Assembly (NCBI RefSeq): GCF_004366075.1
Contig: NZ_SODU01000001.1
Span: forward strand, 1,549,251 to 1,613,250
DNA length: 64,000 nt
Direction of reading: 5' to 3'
Source of the DNA: Kribbella pratensis
GTDB lineage: Bacteria; Actinomycetota; Actinomycetes; Propionibacteriales; Kribbellaceae
Shown piece after piece: positions 26,635 through 34,838 of the stretch. Within the stretch, counting starts at the first letter, position 1; the number at the start of each line of letters is the position of its first letter. The notes beneath the pieces are model-generated. The model was not told where the DNA came from. It was given only the letters and a program-made list of their open reading frames with translations, and searched no databases. The translations under genes were made by a program, and so were the position numbers.

Positions 26635-27476
26635 TCGGAGGGTTCTTCCTTCACTCGGGCGACCAATTGGGTCGGGTTGACGAAGCGCAGTGCCACCACC
26701 AGAAGTACCAGCATCATCGCGGTGTAGATCACGGCCATCGCATCGACGGACTGTTGCGCCCGGATCCCGGCCGCGGACATCGAGTAGTACAACGCGACCA
26801 CGAGCGTCTGGGAGTCCGGCCCGGCGGTGAGGAACGTCAACTCGAACATTCCGACGGTCCGGACCAGCACCAGGATCGCCGAGGCCAGCAGGCCGGGGAC
26901 GAGCAGCGGCGCGAGGATCTTCAGGAACACCGCGCGGGTCCCGGCGCCGAGCATCCGGGCCGCGTCCTCGATCCGTGGGTCGACCTGCTCGATGAACGGC
27001 GTCATCGTGAGGATCACGAACGGCACCGACGGCACCAGGTTCGCCAGCACGACACCGGACAGGTGCCCCGCGAAACCGAACTTGTAGAGCACGGTCGCGA
27101 GTGGGATGCCGTACGTGATCGGAGGCATCAGGATCGGCAGCAGGAACGTCAGGTACACCAGCCGCTTGCCGGGAAAGTTCTTCCGGGCCAGCACGTACGC
27201 CGCGGGGGCGCCGACGAGCACCGACAGTACGACGACCAACGCGGACACGAGCAGTGTGACGACGATGACGTGGAACAACGTGAACTCTCGCCACGCGTCG
27301 CCGTACCACTGGGTGGTGAAACCGCTCGGGAACCACGTGTCGAACCACTTCTTGCCGAACGAGCTGACCAGCACCGACAGCACGACGCCGGCGAGGTTGA
27401 CGAAGAAGAACACGACGACGGCCCAGATCACCCAGCCCAACGGGGTGGCGCGAACAGGCCCGAACTTCCGGCTCAT
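26631..27476 (-). CDS. ABC transporter permease (second inner-membrane subunit)
   Basis: A 281-residue permease with six hydrophobic segments of the binding-protein-dependent transport family. The EAA-type coupling loop reads DPRIEDAARMLGAGTRAVFL followed by KILAPLLVPG. It starts at ATG 27476 and overlaps the first permease gene by ATGA. With that subunit it forms the channel of an importer whose ATPase and lipoprotein are encoded upstream in the same operon. The set resembles spermidine/putrescine-, iron- and polyol-type importers, but gene context argues for a sugar acid. Confidence 0.88.
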   Translation of the reverse strand: MSRKFGPVRATPLGWVIWAVVVFFFVNLAGVVLSVLVSSFGKKWFDTWFPSGFTTQWYGDAWREFTLFHVIVVTLLVSALVVVLSVLVGAPAAYVLARKNFPGKRLVYLTFLLPILMPPITYGIPLATVLYKFGFAGHLSGVVLANLVPSVPFVILTMTPFIEQVDPRIEDAARMLGAGTRAVFLKILAPLLVPGLLASAILVLVRTVGMFELTFLTAGPDSQTLVVALYYSMSAAGIRAQQSVDAMAVIYTAMMLVLLVVALRFVNPTQLVARVKEEPSE

Positions 27477-28351
27477 CCCTTGCCTCCCGTCGATCCGGTG
27501 TAGAGCCGCGACCGCCACACCAGCACGATCGCCACGACGACCAGCTCGACCGCGCCCATCACCATCGCGATCGCCGACGCGTAGGAGTAGTCGTACTGCT
27601 CGTATGCCGCCTGGTATGCCGCCAGCGAGATGACACGGGTGGATCCGGCCGGGTTGCCGACCAGCACCGCGGACGGGAACACCGAGAACGCGAGTACGAA
27701 TGTCAACAAAAAGGTTGTCGCCAATCCGGGTGCCAACAGCGGCAGGGTGATCCGCCGGAACCGCTGCGCGCGGGAGGCGCCGAGAGTCGCCGCGGCCCGT
27801 TCGAGCGTCGGGTCGATCCCGGACAGGTACGACAGCACGAGCAGGAACGCGAACGGGAACCCGGTGATGACGAGCGAGAAGAACACGCCCCAGTAGTTGT
27901 TCGTCAGGCGGATCGGATTGTCAACAATGTGCAGGCTGAGCAGCACGCGGTTGAGCCAGCCGGTCGGGCCGAGGTAGTTCAGCAGTCCCTGCGCGGTGAG
28001 CACGGTCCCGAGGGTGATCGGTACGACGAGGATCGTGGTCAGCAGCCGCTTGCCGCGGAACCGGCCCCGCAGGCGGAACGCGATCGGCACGGCAGCCAGC
28101 ACGTTCAGCAGCGCCGCGGGGAGCGCGATCTTCAGCGTGGTCGCGATCGTGTCGCGCTGGTACGCGTCGCCGAAGAACTTGTCGTAGTTGGCCAGGACGC
28201 CACCGCCCTGCGTGGGCTGGAACGACAGGCTGAGCCCGTACAGGAACGGGTAGACGAACAGCAACAGGACGAAGATCGTGGCCGGGAGCAACAACCACAG
28301 GCGGCGGTCGACACCGCGCTCGGCCAGCCGGTGCTGCCAGGTCGCGCTCAT
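27473..28351 (-). CDS. ABC transporter permease (first inner-membrane subunit)
   Basis: A 292-residue permease with six hydrophobic segments and the coupling loop GIDPTLERAAATLGASRAQR followed by FRRITLPLLAPG. A cytoplasmic N terminus leads into LWLLLPATIFVLLLFVYPFL. It pairs with the permease at 26631-27476. Both ends overlap the neighbouring genes by ATGA, so the stoichiometry of the complex is likely kept by coupled translation. Confidence 0.88.
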   Translation of the reverse strand: MSATWQHRLAERGVDRRLWLLLPATIFVLLLFVYPFLYGLSLSFQPTQGGGVLANYDKFFGDAYQRDTIATTLKIALPAALLNVLAAVPIAFRLRGRFRGKRLLTTILVVPITLGTVLTAQGLLNYLGPTGWLNRVLLSLHIVDNPIRLTNNYWGVFFSLVITGFPFAFLLVLSYLSGIDPTLERAAATLGASRAQRFRRITLPLLAPGLATTFLLTFVLAFSVFPSAVLVGNPAGSTRVISLAAYQAAYEQYDYSYASAIAMVMGAVELVVVAIVLVWRSRLYTGSTGGKG

Positions 28352-29442
28352 GACGGATACACCAGGAGCCGCCCGGGAGTGACGGTCAGCGCCACCTGCT
28401 CCCCCGCCTCGACCCGCCGCTCCGTCCGGACGTGCAACCGCACCGGATCCTGCGCCACGCCGTCTTGGACACCGCCGTCCAGAACCACCTCGACCGCCCG
28501 TTCGCGGCCCTGGTACTCGACGACCTCGACAAGCCCTTTCACACCTTGATCCGCGAGCTTCACGTCCTCCGGCCGTACGGCGGCGATCACGTCGTCCCCA
28601 GGCGCGACAGGCCCCTGCGCGGCCCCACGGATCGCCGTACCGCCGAGATCCACGGTCACCTGGTCACCGTTCAGCTGCGACGCCTTCAGCGGCAGCAGAT
28701 TCCGGTAGCCCATGAAGTCGGCGACGTGCCACGTCGACGGCTTGGTGTGCACCTCCTCGGGCGTGCCGATCTGCTGCACCTTGCCCTGCCGCATGACGAC
28801 CAGGCGGTCGGCCATGCTGAGCGCCTCTTCCTGGTCGTGCGTCACGTACACGGTGGTCAAGCCGAGCGACTGGTGCAGCCGGCGGATCTCGGTGCGCATC
28901 TCGAGCCGGAGCTTGGCGTCCAGGTTGCTCAGCGGCTCGTCCATCAGCACGAGCGAAGGCTCGAGTACGGTCGCGCGGGCGATCGCCACCCGCTGCTGCT
29001 GACCGCCGGACAGCTGGCCGGGCAGCTTGCTCGTGTGCTCGGTCAACTGCACCATCTCGATCGCCTCGGTGGTCCGCCGCTGCACGTCGGACTTCGGCAG
29101 GTTGCGCATCCGCAGCCCGAAGGCGATGTTGTCCCGGACGGTCAGGTGCGGGAACAGCGCATAGTTCTGGAACACCATGCCGAAGCCGCGCTTCTCCGGC
29201 GGAAGCGTGTCGACCCGCCGATCGTCCTGCCAGATCGAGCCTGCGGTCAGCGGGAGCAGGCCGGCCAGGCAGTTCAGCGCGGTCGACTTTCCGCAACCGG
29301 ACGGACCGAGCAGGGCGATGAACTCGCCCCGCTCGATGGTCAGGTCGAGCTCGGACAGCGCCGCCGGGGTGTCCGGCGGACCGAAGCGGCGGGTGACACC
29401 GTCGAGCCGGAGCTGCTCGAAGTTCGAGGTCGACGAGGTCAC
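28348..29442 (-). CDS. ABC transporter ATP-binding protein (PotA/UgpC-like)
   Basis: A 364-residue ATPase subunit. Walker A is GPSGCGKST, the Q-loop FQNYALFPHLTV, the signature LSGGQQQR, Walker B LVLMDEPLSNLD, and the switch His is in YVTHDQEEAL. A C-terminal TOBE-type domain (from about residue 240) with VRPEDVKL follows. GTG 29442 is chosen because it overlaps the stop of the binding-protein gene (GTGA); a longer frame reads into that gene. It powers the importer of this operon, presumably for a uronic acid or related sugar acid. Confidence 0.93.
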   Translation of the reverse strand: MTSSTSNFEQLRLDGVTRRFGPPDTPAALSELDLTIERGEFIALLGPSGCGKSTALNCLAGLLPLTAGSIWQDDRRVDTLPPEKRGFGMVFQNYALFPHLTVRDNIAFGLRMRNLPKSDVQRRTTEAIEMVQLTEHTSKLPGQLSGGQQQRVAIARATVLEPSLVLMDEPLSNLDAKLRLEMRTEIRRLHQSLGLTTVYVTHDQEEALSMADRLVVMRQGKVQQIGTPEEVHTKPSTWHVADFMGYRNLLPLKASQLNGDQVTVDLGGTAIRGAAQGPVAPGDDVIAAVRPEDVKLADQGVKGLVEVVEYQGRERAVEVVLDGGVQDGVAQDPVRLHVRTERRVEAGEQVALTVTPGRLLVYPS

Positions 29443-30656
29443 GACTTCTTCACCTTGCTGCCGCCCACCTCGCGGTCCCACTTGTCGAAGGCAGCCACCA
29501 GCGCCTTCGCGTCCAGCGGTACCTCTGTCGGATTGTCGGCAATCAACTTGTCGTACTCCGGCCGGCCGAACTCCGAGATCGCGTCCTTGCTCTCCTGCGG
29601 CGCCTGCGTCAGCTCGACACCCTTGATCGCCGGCCCCGGGTAGAAGTAGCCCTTGTCGTACGCCTTGGCCTGCTGCTCAGGCGTCAGCATGAACTGCAGC
29701 AGCTGCAGGATCGCCGCCTGCTTGTCGGTCGACACACCCTTCGGTACGACGGCGTAGTGCGCGTCGGTGACCCAGTGGAAGCCCTGGATCGGCGTGATCG
29801 CGGCCTCCTTCGGGACCGTGCCGAGGACGCGCGGGTTGATGTCCCAGCCCGTCGTACTCGCGATGATGTTGGCCGAACCGTTGGCGAGCGCCTTCATCGT
29901 GTCGGCGGTGCCGGACGGGTAGAAGTCGACGTACTGGTTGAGTTCCTTGAGGTACGCCCAGGTCTTGTCCCAGCCGTTCACCGGGTCCTTCGGGTCCTTG
30001 TCGCCGAGGATGTACGGCAGGCCCATCAGGAAGGTGCGGCCGGGGCCGGAGTTCGCGGGCCGGGCGTACATGACCTTGCCCTTGTTGGCCTTCGCGTAGG
30101 CGAGCAGGTCGTCGGCCGTCTTGGGCGGCGACGGGACCTTCGACGGCATGTACTCGAGCAGCGGGCCGGACGGGTAGTAGGTGACCGTCACGCCTTCCTT
30201 GCCGCCCAGTTCCTGCATCTTGGCCGCAGGCGGCAGGTAGTCCTTCATACCGGGCAGCCGGTCGGAGTACTTCGTCAGCAGATCGGTCCACAGGCCCTGC
30301 TCCCGGCCGGCGGCGAGACCGTCGGTGCCGGTCAGCACCAGGTCGAGGTCGACCCGGTTCGCGTTCTGCTGGGCCTTGATCTTGCCGGCCAGTTCGGGCG
30401 CGGGTCCCTTCGAGTACGTGACCTTCGAGATCACGTCAGAGTGCTGCTTGACGAAGTCGTCGATCATCGGTTGGGTCAGCTGCAGATTGCCGGCCACGTC
30501 GAGGACGTTCAGCGTCACGGCCTTGGCCGGCTTGTCCGGCACGTCGCCACTGCTGTCGGCGGCGGGTTTGTTCGGCGCCGGGGCGCCGCAGGCGACCAGT
30601 ACGGCCGACACGGCCAACAGGCCGGTGGCCGCGATCAACTTCCGCTGCAGATGCAT
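29439..30656 (-). CDS. ABC transporter extracellular solute-binding lipoprotein
   Basis: A 405-residue family 1/periplasmic-type binding protein. The signal peptide QRKLIAATGLLAVSAVLVAC ends in a lipobox whose Cys follows VLVA, so the protein is lipid-anchored outside the membrane. An acidic/Pro-rich stretch and then the mature domain (KAVTLNVLDVAGNLQLTQPM) follow. The best start is ATG 30656 (MHLQRKL); an upstream frame extends it by 14 residues. It is the first importer gene, 57 bases after the LacI-type gene, so the two may share a transcript. Ligand inferred from context: uronate or aldonate. Confidence 0.9.
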   Translation of the reverse strand: MHLQRKLIAATGLLAVSAVLVACGAPAPNKPAADSSGDVPDKPAKAVTLNVLDVAGNLQLTQPMIDDFVKQHSDVISKVTYSKGPAPELAGKIKAQQNANRVDLDLVLTGTDGLAAGREQGLWTDLLTKYSDRLPGMKDYLPPAAKMQELGGKEGVTVTYYPSGPLLEYMPSKVPSPPKTADDLLAYAKANKGKVMYARPANSGPGRTFLMGLPYILGDKDPKDPVNGWDKTWAYLKELNQYVDFYPSGTADTMKALANGSANIIASTTGWDINPRVLGTVPKEAAITPIQGFHWVTDAHYAVVPKGVSTDKQAAILQLLQFMLTPEQQAKAYDKGYFYPGPAIKGVELTQAPQESKDAISEFGRPEYDKLIADNPTEVPLDAKALVAAFDKWDREVGGSKVKKS

Positions 30657-30713
30657 CGGGTGTCTCCTCGGATCAAGGGCGGCCCGGCACAGCGTCACGA
30701 CTGGCCGGGTTGA

Positions 30714-31709
30714 TCACTTCTGTGGTGCTGGTCCGGTCGAGTCCCGGACGATCAGTTCCCCGTGCAGTTCCCCGTGCTTCGGACCTTCGGCCGCGCTGTC
30801 GGGGTCGTCGAGCATCGCGAGCAGCAGTTCGACGGCGATCCGGCCGGCCTCCTGCTTCGGCAGCCGGACCGTGGTCAGCGCGGGCCGCGCCATCCTGGAC
30901 ATCGCGATGTCGTCGACCCCGACCACGCTCAGGTCGCCGGGAACCGAGATGCCGCGACTGTGCAGGCGGGCCAGCAGACCGATCGCGACCAGGTCGTTGT
31001 AGGCCACGACCGCGGTGGCGCCGGTCGCGACCACCTGGTCGGCGGCCGCCATGCCACCTTCGTACGTCGGCGCGAAGTTACCCACCGGCGCGAGCTCGGC
31101 CCGCAGTGCCTCGACCGCGTTCCGCAGGCCGAAACCGCGGTGCTGGGTCGACCAGGATGTCGCCGGCCCACCGACCCACGCGATCCGGCGGTGGCCGAGG
31201 GCAACGAGATGCGCGACGGCCTGCCGCATCCCGTCCTCGTTGTCGTAGGCAACCCCCGGCAGACCGACAGCGGTGCGGTTGACGAGTACGACGGTGGTGT
31301 CCTGGGCGATCGCCGCCAGCTCCTCGTCACTCGCCCGCGGCGAGCACAGGACGACACCGTCGACCTGCTTGGACAGCGCCCGAACCAGCCCGGCTTCGGC
31401 CGCCGGGTCCTCGTCGGTGTCCGCGACGAACACGGCGACGTCGTGGTGGCGGGCACGCGCCTGCACGCCCTTGGTGAGACTGGCGAAGAACGGGTTGGCC
31501 AGGTCCGGCACGACCAGGCCGATGGTGCCGGTCCGGCCGGTGATCAGGCCGCGGGCCGCGCGATTCGGCTCGTACCCGAGCTGCTCGACCGCGGCCGCGA
31601 CGCGGGCCCTGGTGGTCGCATTGACCATGCCGGGCAGCGAGAGCGCACGCGAGACCGTCGACGGCGATACGCCGGCCAGCCGCGCCACATCCCGGATCGT
31701 TGCCGCCAT
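30714..31709 (-). CDS. LacI-family transcriptional regulator
   Basis: A 331-residue repressor. The LacI DNA-binding domain is complete: TIRDVARLAGVSPSTVSRAL with the hinge helix region NRAARGLITGRTGTIGLVVP. The C-terminal periplasmic-binding-protein domain follows (ANPFFASLTKGVQARARHHD). Two ATG codons lie six bases apart; I chose the second (31709), because GAGGAG stands exactly six bases before it. It lies between the importer operon and the divergent uronate isomerase gene. Two CTGCAAtcNNTTGCAG boxes in the divergent region fit its binding sites, so it should control both directions in response to a sugar acid. Confidence 0.92.
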   Translation of the reverse strand: MAATIRDVARLAGVSPSTVSRALSLPGMVNATTRARVAAAVEQLGYEPNRAARGLITGRTGTIGLVVPDLANPFFASLTKGVQARARHHDVAVFVADTDEDPAAEAGLVRALSKQVDGVVLCSPRASDEELAAIAQDTTVVLVNRTAVGLPGVAYDNEDGMRQAVAHLVALGHRRIAWVGGPATSWSTQHRGFGLRNAVEALRAELAPVGNFAPTYEGGMAAADQVVATGATAVVAYNDLVAIGLLARLHSRGISVPGDLSVVGVDDIAMSRMARPALTTVRLPKQEAGRIAVELLLAMLDDPDSAAEGPKHGELHGELIVRDSTGPAPQK

Positions 31710-31738
31710 GGTCATCTCCTCAGGGGTCGCGGATGAGT

Positions 31739-31754
31739 CTGCAATCGGTTGCAG
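31739..31754. promoter_or_regulatory. LacI-type operator 1 within the lacI-type promoter
   Basis: CTGCAATCGGTTGCAG is a near-perfect 16-base palindrome with the form of LacI-family operators. On the minus strand a TTGACA -35 (31759-31764) lies just upstream, so the box covers the spacer and -10 area of the regulator gene promoter; autorepression is expected. Confidence 0.7.
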
Positions 31755-31806
31755 TTTGTGTCAAGCGGTCACCCAACGGACGCTGCCTTGTGCTGACAAG
31801 CGGCGG

Positions 31807-31822
31807 CTGCAATCCTTTGCAG
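31807..31822. promoter_or_regulatory. LacI-type operator 2 in front of uxaC
   Basis: CTGCAATCCTTTGCAG repeats operator 1 with two central changes, 68 bases away and 30 bases before the uxaC start codon. The spacing (about 6.5 helical turns) would allow DNA looping between the two boxes. It should block transcription of the uronate isomerase gene when no inducer is present. Confidence 0.7.
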
Positions 31823-31851
31823 AACACGTTTCAGCCCACATCGGAGGACCC

Positions 31852-33264
31852 ATGCCGAAGGCCCTGCAGCCTCATCCGGACCGCGCCCTGCCGGCAGGCG
31901 CCGCGCGGGACGTCGCCCGCCGGATCCACGCCTCGACGAAGGACCTGCCGCTGCTGTGCCTGCACGGTCACGTCGACATCGGGCTGTTCGCCGACGACGC
32001 ACCGTTCGGCAACCCCGCCGAGCTGCTGGTCGTACCGGACCACTACGTGACCCGGATGCTGATCTCCCAGGGCGTCTCCCCCGACAAGCTCGGACTCCCC
32101 CGTCGCGACGGTCGTCAGACAGCCGAGCCGCAGGAGATCTGGCGGGAGTTCTGCACCAACTGGCACCTGTTCCTCGGCACGCCGAGCCGCTACTGGCTGG
32201 AGCACGAGTTCGCCGAGGTCCTCGGCCTCACCGTGCACCCGTCCGCTGAGACCGCCGACGAGCTGTACGACCAGATCATGGCCCGCATCGCGGAGCCCGA
32301 GTTCCGGCCGCGAGCGCTGCTGGATCGCTTCAACATCGAGCTGATCTCCACCACCGACGCGGCGACCGACGACCTCGCCCAGCACGCGAAGCTCGCCGCG
32401 GACCTGCCGGGCCGAGTGGTCCCGACCTTCCGGCCGGACGCCGTCGCCCACGTCGACCGGGACGGCTGGCCCGCGCTGATCGCGCAGCTCGGCGCGCTGG
32501 CCGACGTCGACACCTCGACGTACGACGGGTTCCTGCAGGCGATCCGGCAACGCCGGCAGGCGTTCGTCGCGGCCGGTGCGCGCGCCACCGACCACGGTCA
32601 CCTGAGCGCGGCCGCCGTACCGCTGACCGATGCGGAGGCCGGGCGGATCTATGCCCGTGCGTTGAAGGGTGACGGGACGGCCGAGGACGCGGCGGCGTTC
32701 GCGGGACACATGCTGTACCAGTCGGCGGTGATGTCGGCCGAGGACGGACTGGTGATGCAGCTGCACCCCGGCGTACTGCGGGACCACGACCCGGCGATCT
32801 TCGCGACGTACGGGCCTGACCAGGGACACGACATCCCGGTGGCGACCGAGTTCACGCGGTCGCTGCGACCGGTGCTCGAGCGGTTCGGGCACGCCGAGGG
32901 CTTCCGGCTGGTGCTGTTCACCGTCGACGAGACCGTGTACTCACGGGAGCTAGCACCGCTAGCAGGCGTCTACCCCGCCGTGCGGCTCGGTGCGCCGTGG
33001 TGGTTCCTGGACAGCCCGGACGGCATGCGCCGGTTCCGCGAGCTCGTGACCGAGACGGCCGGTTTCTACAACACCTCGGGCTTCGTCGACGACACCCGCG
33101 CGTACCTGTCGATTCCCGCGCGGCACGACCTCGCTCGCCGGATCGACGCCGGCTACCTGGCCGACCTCGTCGTACAGCACCGGCTGGACGAGGACGACGC
33201 CCTGCAGATCGCGAAGGCACTCGCGTACGACCTTGCGAAGGACACGTACCTGTCGAACCGGTAG
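31852..33264 (+). CDS. uxaC: uronate isomerase (glucuronate/galacturonate isomerase)
   Basis: A 470-residue amidohydrolase-fold isomerase that turns D-glucuronate into D-fructuronate and D-galacturonate into D-tagaturonate. Family landmarks: LCLHGHVDIGLF (metal HxH), NPAELLVVPDHYVTRML, WREFCTNWHLFLGTPSRYWL with LEHEFAEVLGL, and RVVPTFRPDAV. The late VRLGAPWWFLDSPDGMRRFR with GFVDDTRAYLSIPARHD matches the UxaC C terminus. Length is normal. ATG 31852 follows GGAGG. It is divergent from the LacI gene and is controlled by the operator 30 bases upstream. Its product would be the substrate of the dehydrogenase at 25252. Confidence 0.94.
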   Translation: MPKALQPHPDRALPAGAARDVARRIHASTKDLPLLCLHGHVDIGLFADDAPFGNPAELLVVPDHYVTRMLISQGVSPDKLGLPRRDGRQTAEPQEIWREFCTNWHLFLGTPSRYWLEHEFAEVLGLTVHPSAETADELYDQIMARIAEPEFRPRALLDRFNIELISTTDAATDDLAQHAKLAADLPGRVVPTFRPDAVAHVDRDGWPALIAQLGALADVDTSTYDGFLQAIRQRRQAFVAAGARATDHGHLSAAAVPLTDAEAGRIYARALKGDGTAEDAAAFAGHMLYQSAVMSAEDGLVMQLHPGVLRDHDPAIFATYGPDQGHDIPVATEFTRSLRPVLERFGHAEGFRLVLFTVDETVYSRELAPLAGVYPAVRLGAPWWFLDSPDGMRRFRELVTETAGFYNTSGFVDDTRAYLSIPARHDLARRIDAGYLADLVVQHRLDEDDALQIAKALAYDLAKDTYLSNR

Positions 33265-33308
33265 TCTCACGCAGATCTTGTTCGCCGGGGGCGGGTGAAG
33301 GGACCTGG

Positions 33309-34838
33309 ATGAGGCGTGGGGTTGTCGCGGCTGCTGGTGCCGCGCTGTTGCTGTTGTCGGGCTGCACGGATTCAGAGGGCTCTCCCGAGCCCTCCAGGCC
33401 CGCGCCGACAGTCACGGTGACGGTTCCGACGGCTCCTCCGGCCGCGGCTGCCGCTGTGCTCGGGCCGACGGGCCCGAGTACAGCGAAGCCCTGTAGCGGA
33501 ACGGCTATCGAGGTCGGCGTCGACCCGCAGCCGATCATCGACGCCACCCCGGCAGGCACCACGTTCTGTTTTGCGAAGGGTGTCCACCGCCTCACGCGAG
33601 CGATCCAGCCCCGCGAGGGCGATACGCTCGCGGGCGCGCCGGGCGCCGTACTGAGCGGTGCCGTCCGACTGACCGGATGGAAGCGGGCCGGGAACGCCTG
33701 GACAGTGCAGGGCGTGCTGCCCGCCGCGTACCCGCTCAAGGGCCAGTGTGAGGACGACAAGACCAAGCCGTGCCAGCTCGGCGAGCAACTGTTCCTCGAC
33801 GGCAACCACCTGACCCGCGTGATGAGCCTGAGCCAGGTGAAGCCGGGCACGTTCTTCGCCGACTACCAGGCCAACGCCCTCTACCTGGGCGACGACCCGA
33901 CCGGACACGTCACAGAGATGTCGCGCACCCAGACCGCAATCGACAAGTCGGCCGACAACGTGACCGTGACCGGCCTGACGATCGAGCACTTCGCCAGCCG
34001 CCCGCAGGCGGGCGCGTTGCAGGCCGGCAAAGGCTGGAAGGTGACCGCCAACGAGGTCCGGTGGAACCACGCCGTCGGCATCATGGTGATCGAGGGCGAC
34101 AACGCCGAGGTCAGCCGGAACACGGTCGCGGACAACGGACAGCTCGGCATCGGCCAGTACAAGTCCGCCGGCGTCCGGATCAGCGCGAACCTGGTCACCC
34201 GCAACAACACCGACGGGTTCTGGATCGCGGACTGGGAGTCCGGCGGGATCAAGTCCACCAGGTCGTCCGGCGAGGTCAGCGGCAACGACATCGTCGCGAA
34301 CCGCGGCATCGGGATGTGGAGCGACATCGCGGAGTACGACCGCCGGATCACCGGGAACCGGATCCGCGACAACGCCGCGGACGGCATCCGGTACGAGATC
34401 AGCTACGCCGGCGTCATCGACCAGAACGTCGTACAGCACAACGGTTTCGGCACCGGCCGCGGCTCCGGCGGCTCGCTCTGGGACGGCGGCGGCATCAACG
34501 TCAACACGTCGTCCGACGTACAGGTCCGGGGCAACCTGATCCAGGACAACCGCAACGCGCTGTCGATCCAGTCCCGCACGCGCGGCGAGGGTCCGCGCGG
34601 TACCTACGTCCTGCGCAACGTCCTCGTCGAGGGCAACCTGGTCGTGATGACCGACGCCGCCTCGTCCCTCGGTGTGGTGGAGAACAAGCGCTCCCCCGCG
34701 CAACCTGGCGCCATCACGTTCCGCCGCAACAGCTACCGCGTCTCCGGGGGCGCCGATCGCTTCGCGTACCGCGGCAAGACGATGACCTGGTCCGAGTGGC
34801 AGCAGTCCGGCTTCGACCAGGACTCAGTGAGTAGCTGA
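33309..34838 (+). CDS. secreted parallel beta-helix lipoprotein (copy 3)
   Basis: A 509-residue paralogue of the proteins at 21726 and 23559. The N terminus is a lipoprotein signal peptide (VVAAAGAALLLLSGC, lipobox LSGC), unlike the other two copies, so this copy is tethered to the membrane. The linker is Pro/Thr/Val rich. The core keeps GTTFCFAKGVHRLTRAI, AVLSGAVRLTGW, the Cys loops CEDDKTKPCQLGEQLF, NNTDGFWIADWESGGIKST, NAADGIRYEI and SLWDGGGINVNTS. It starts 44 bases after uxaC and may be cotranscribed with it. Its end overlaps the convergent Wzy-like gene by 15 bases. Confidence 0.87.
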   Translation: MRRGVVAAAGAALLLLSGCTDSEGSPEPSRPAPTVTVTVPTAPPAAAAAVLGPTGPSTAKPCSGTAIEVGVDPQPIIDATPAGTTFCFAKGVHRLTRAIQPREGDTLAGAPGAVLSGAVRLTGWKRAGNAWTVQGVLPAAYPLKGQCEDDKTKPCQLGEQLFLDGNHLTRVMSLSQVKPGTFFADYQANALYLGDDPTGHVTEMSRTQTAIDKSADNVTVTGLTIEHFASRPQAGALQAGKGWKVTANEVRWNHAVGIMVIEGDNAEVSRNTVADNGQLGIGQYKSAGVRISANLVTRNNTDGFWIADWESGGIKSTRSSGEVSGNDIVANRGIGMWSDIAEYDRRITGNRIRDNAADGIRYEISYAGVIDQNVVQHNGFGTGRGSGGSLWDGGGINVNTSSDVQVRGNLIQDNRNALSIQSRTRGEGPRGTYVLRNVLVEGNLVVMTDAASSLGVVENKRSPAQPGAITFRRNSYRVSGGADRFAYRGKTMTWSEWQQSGFDQDSVSS

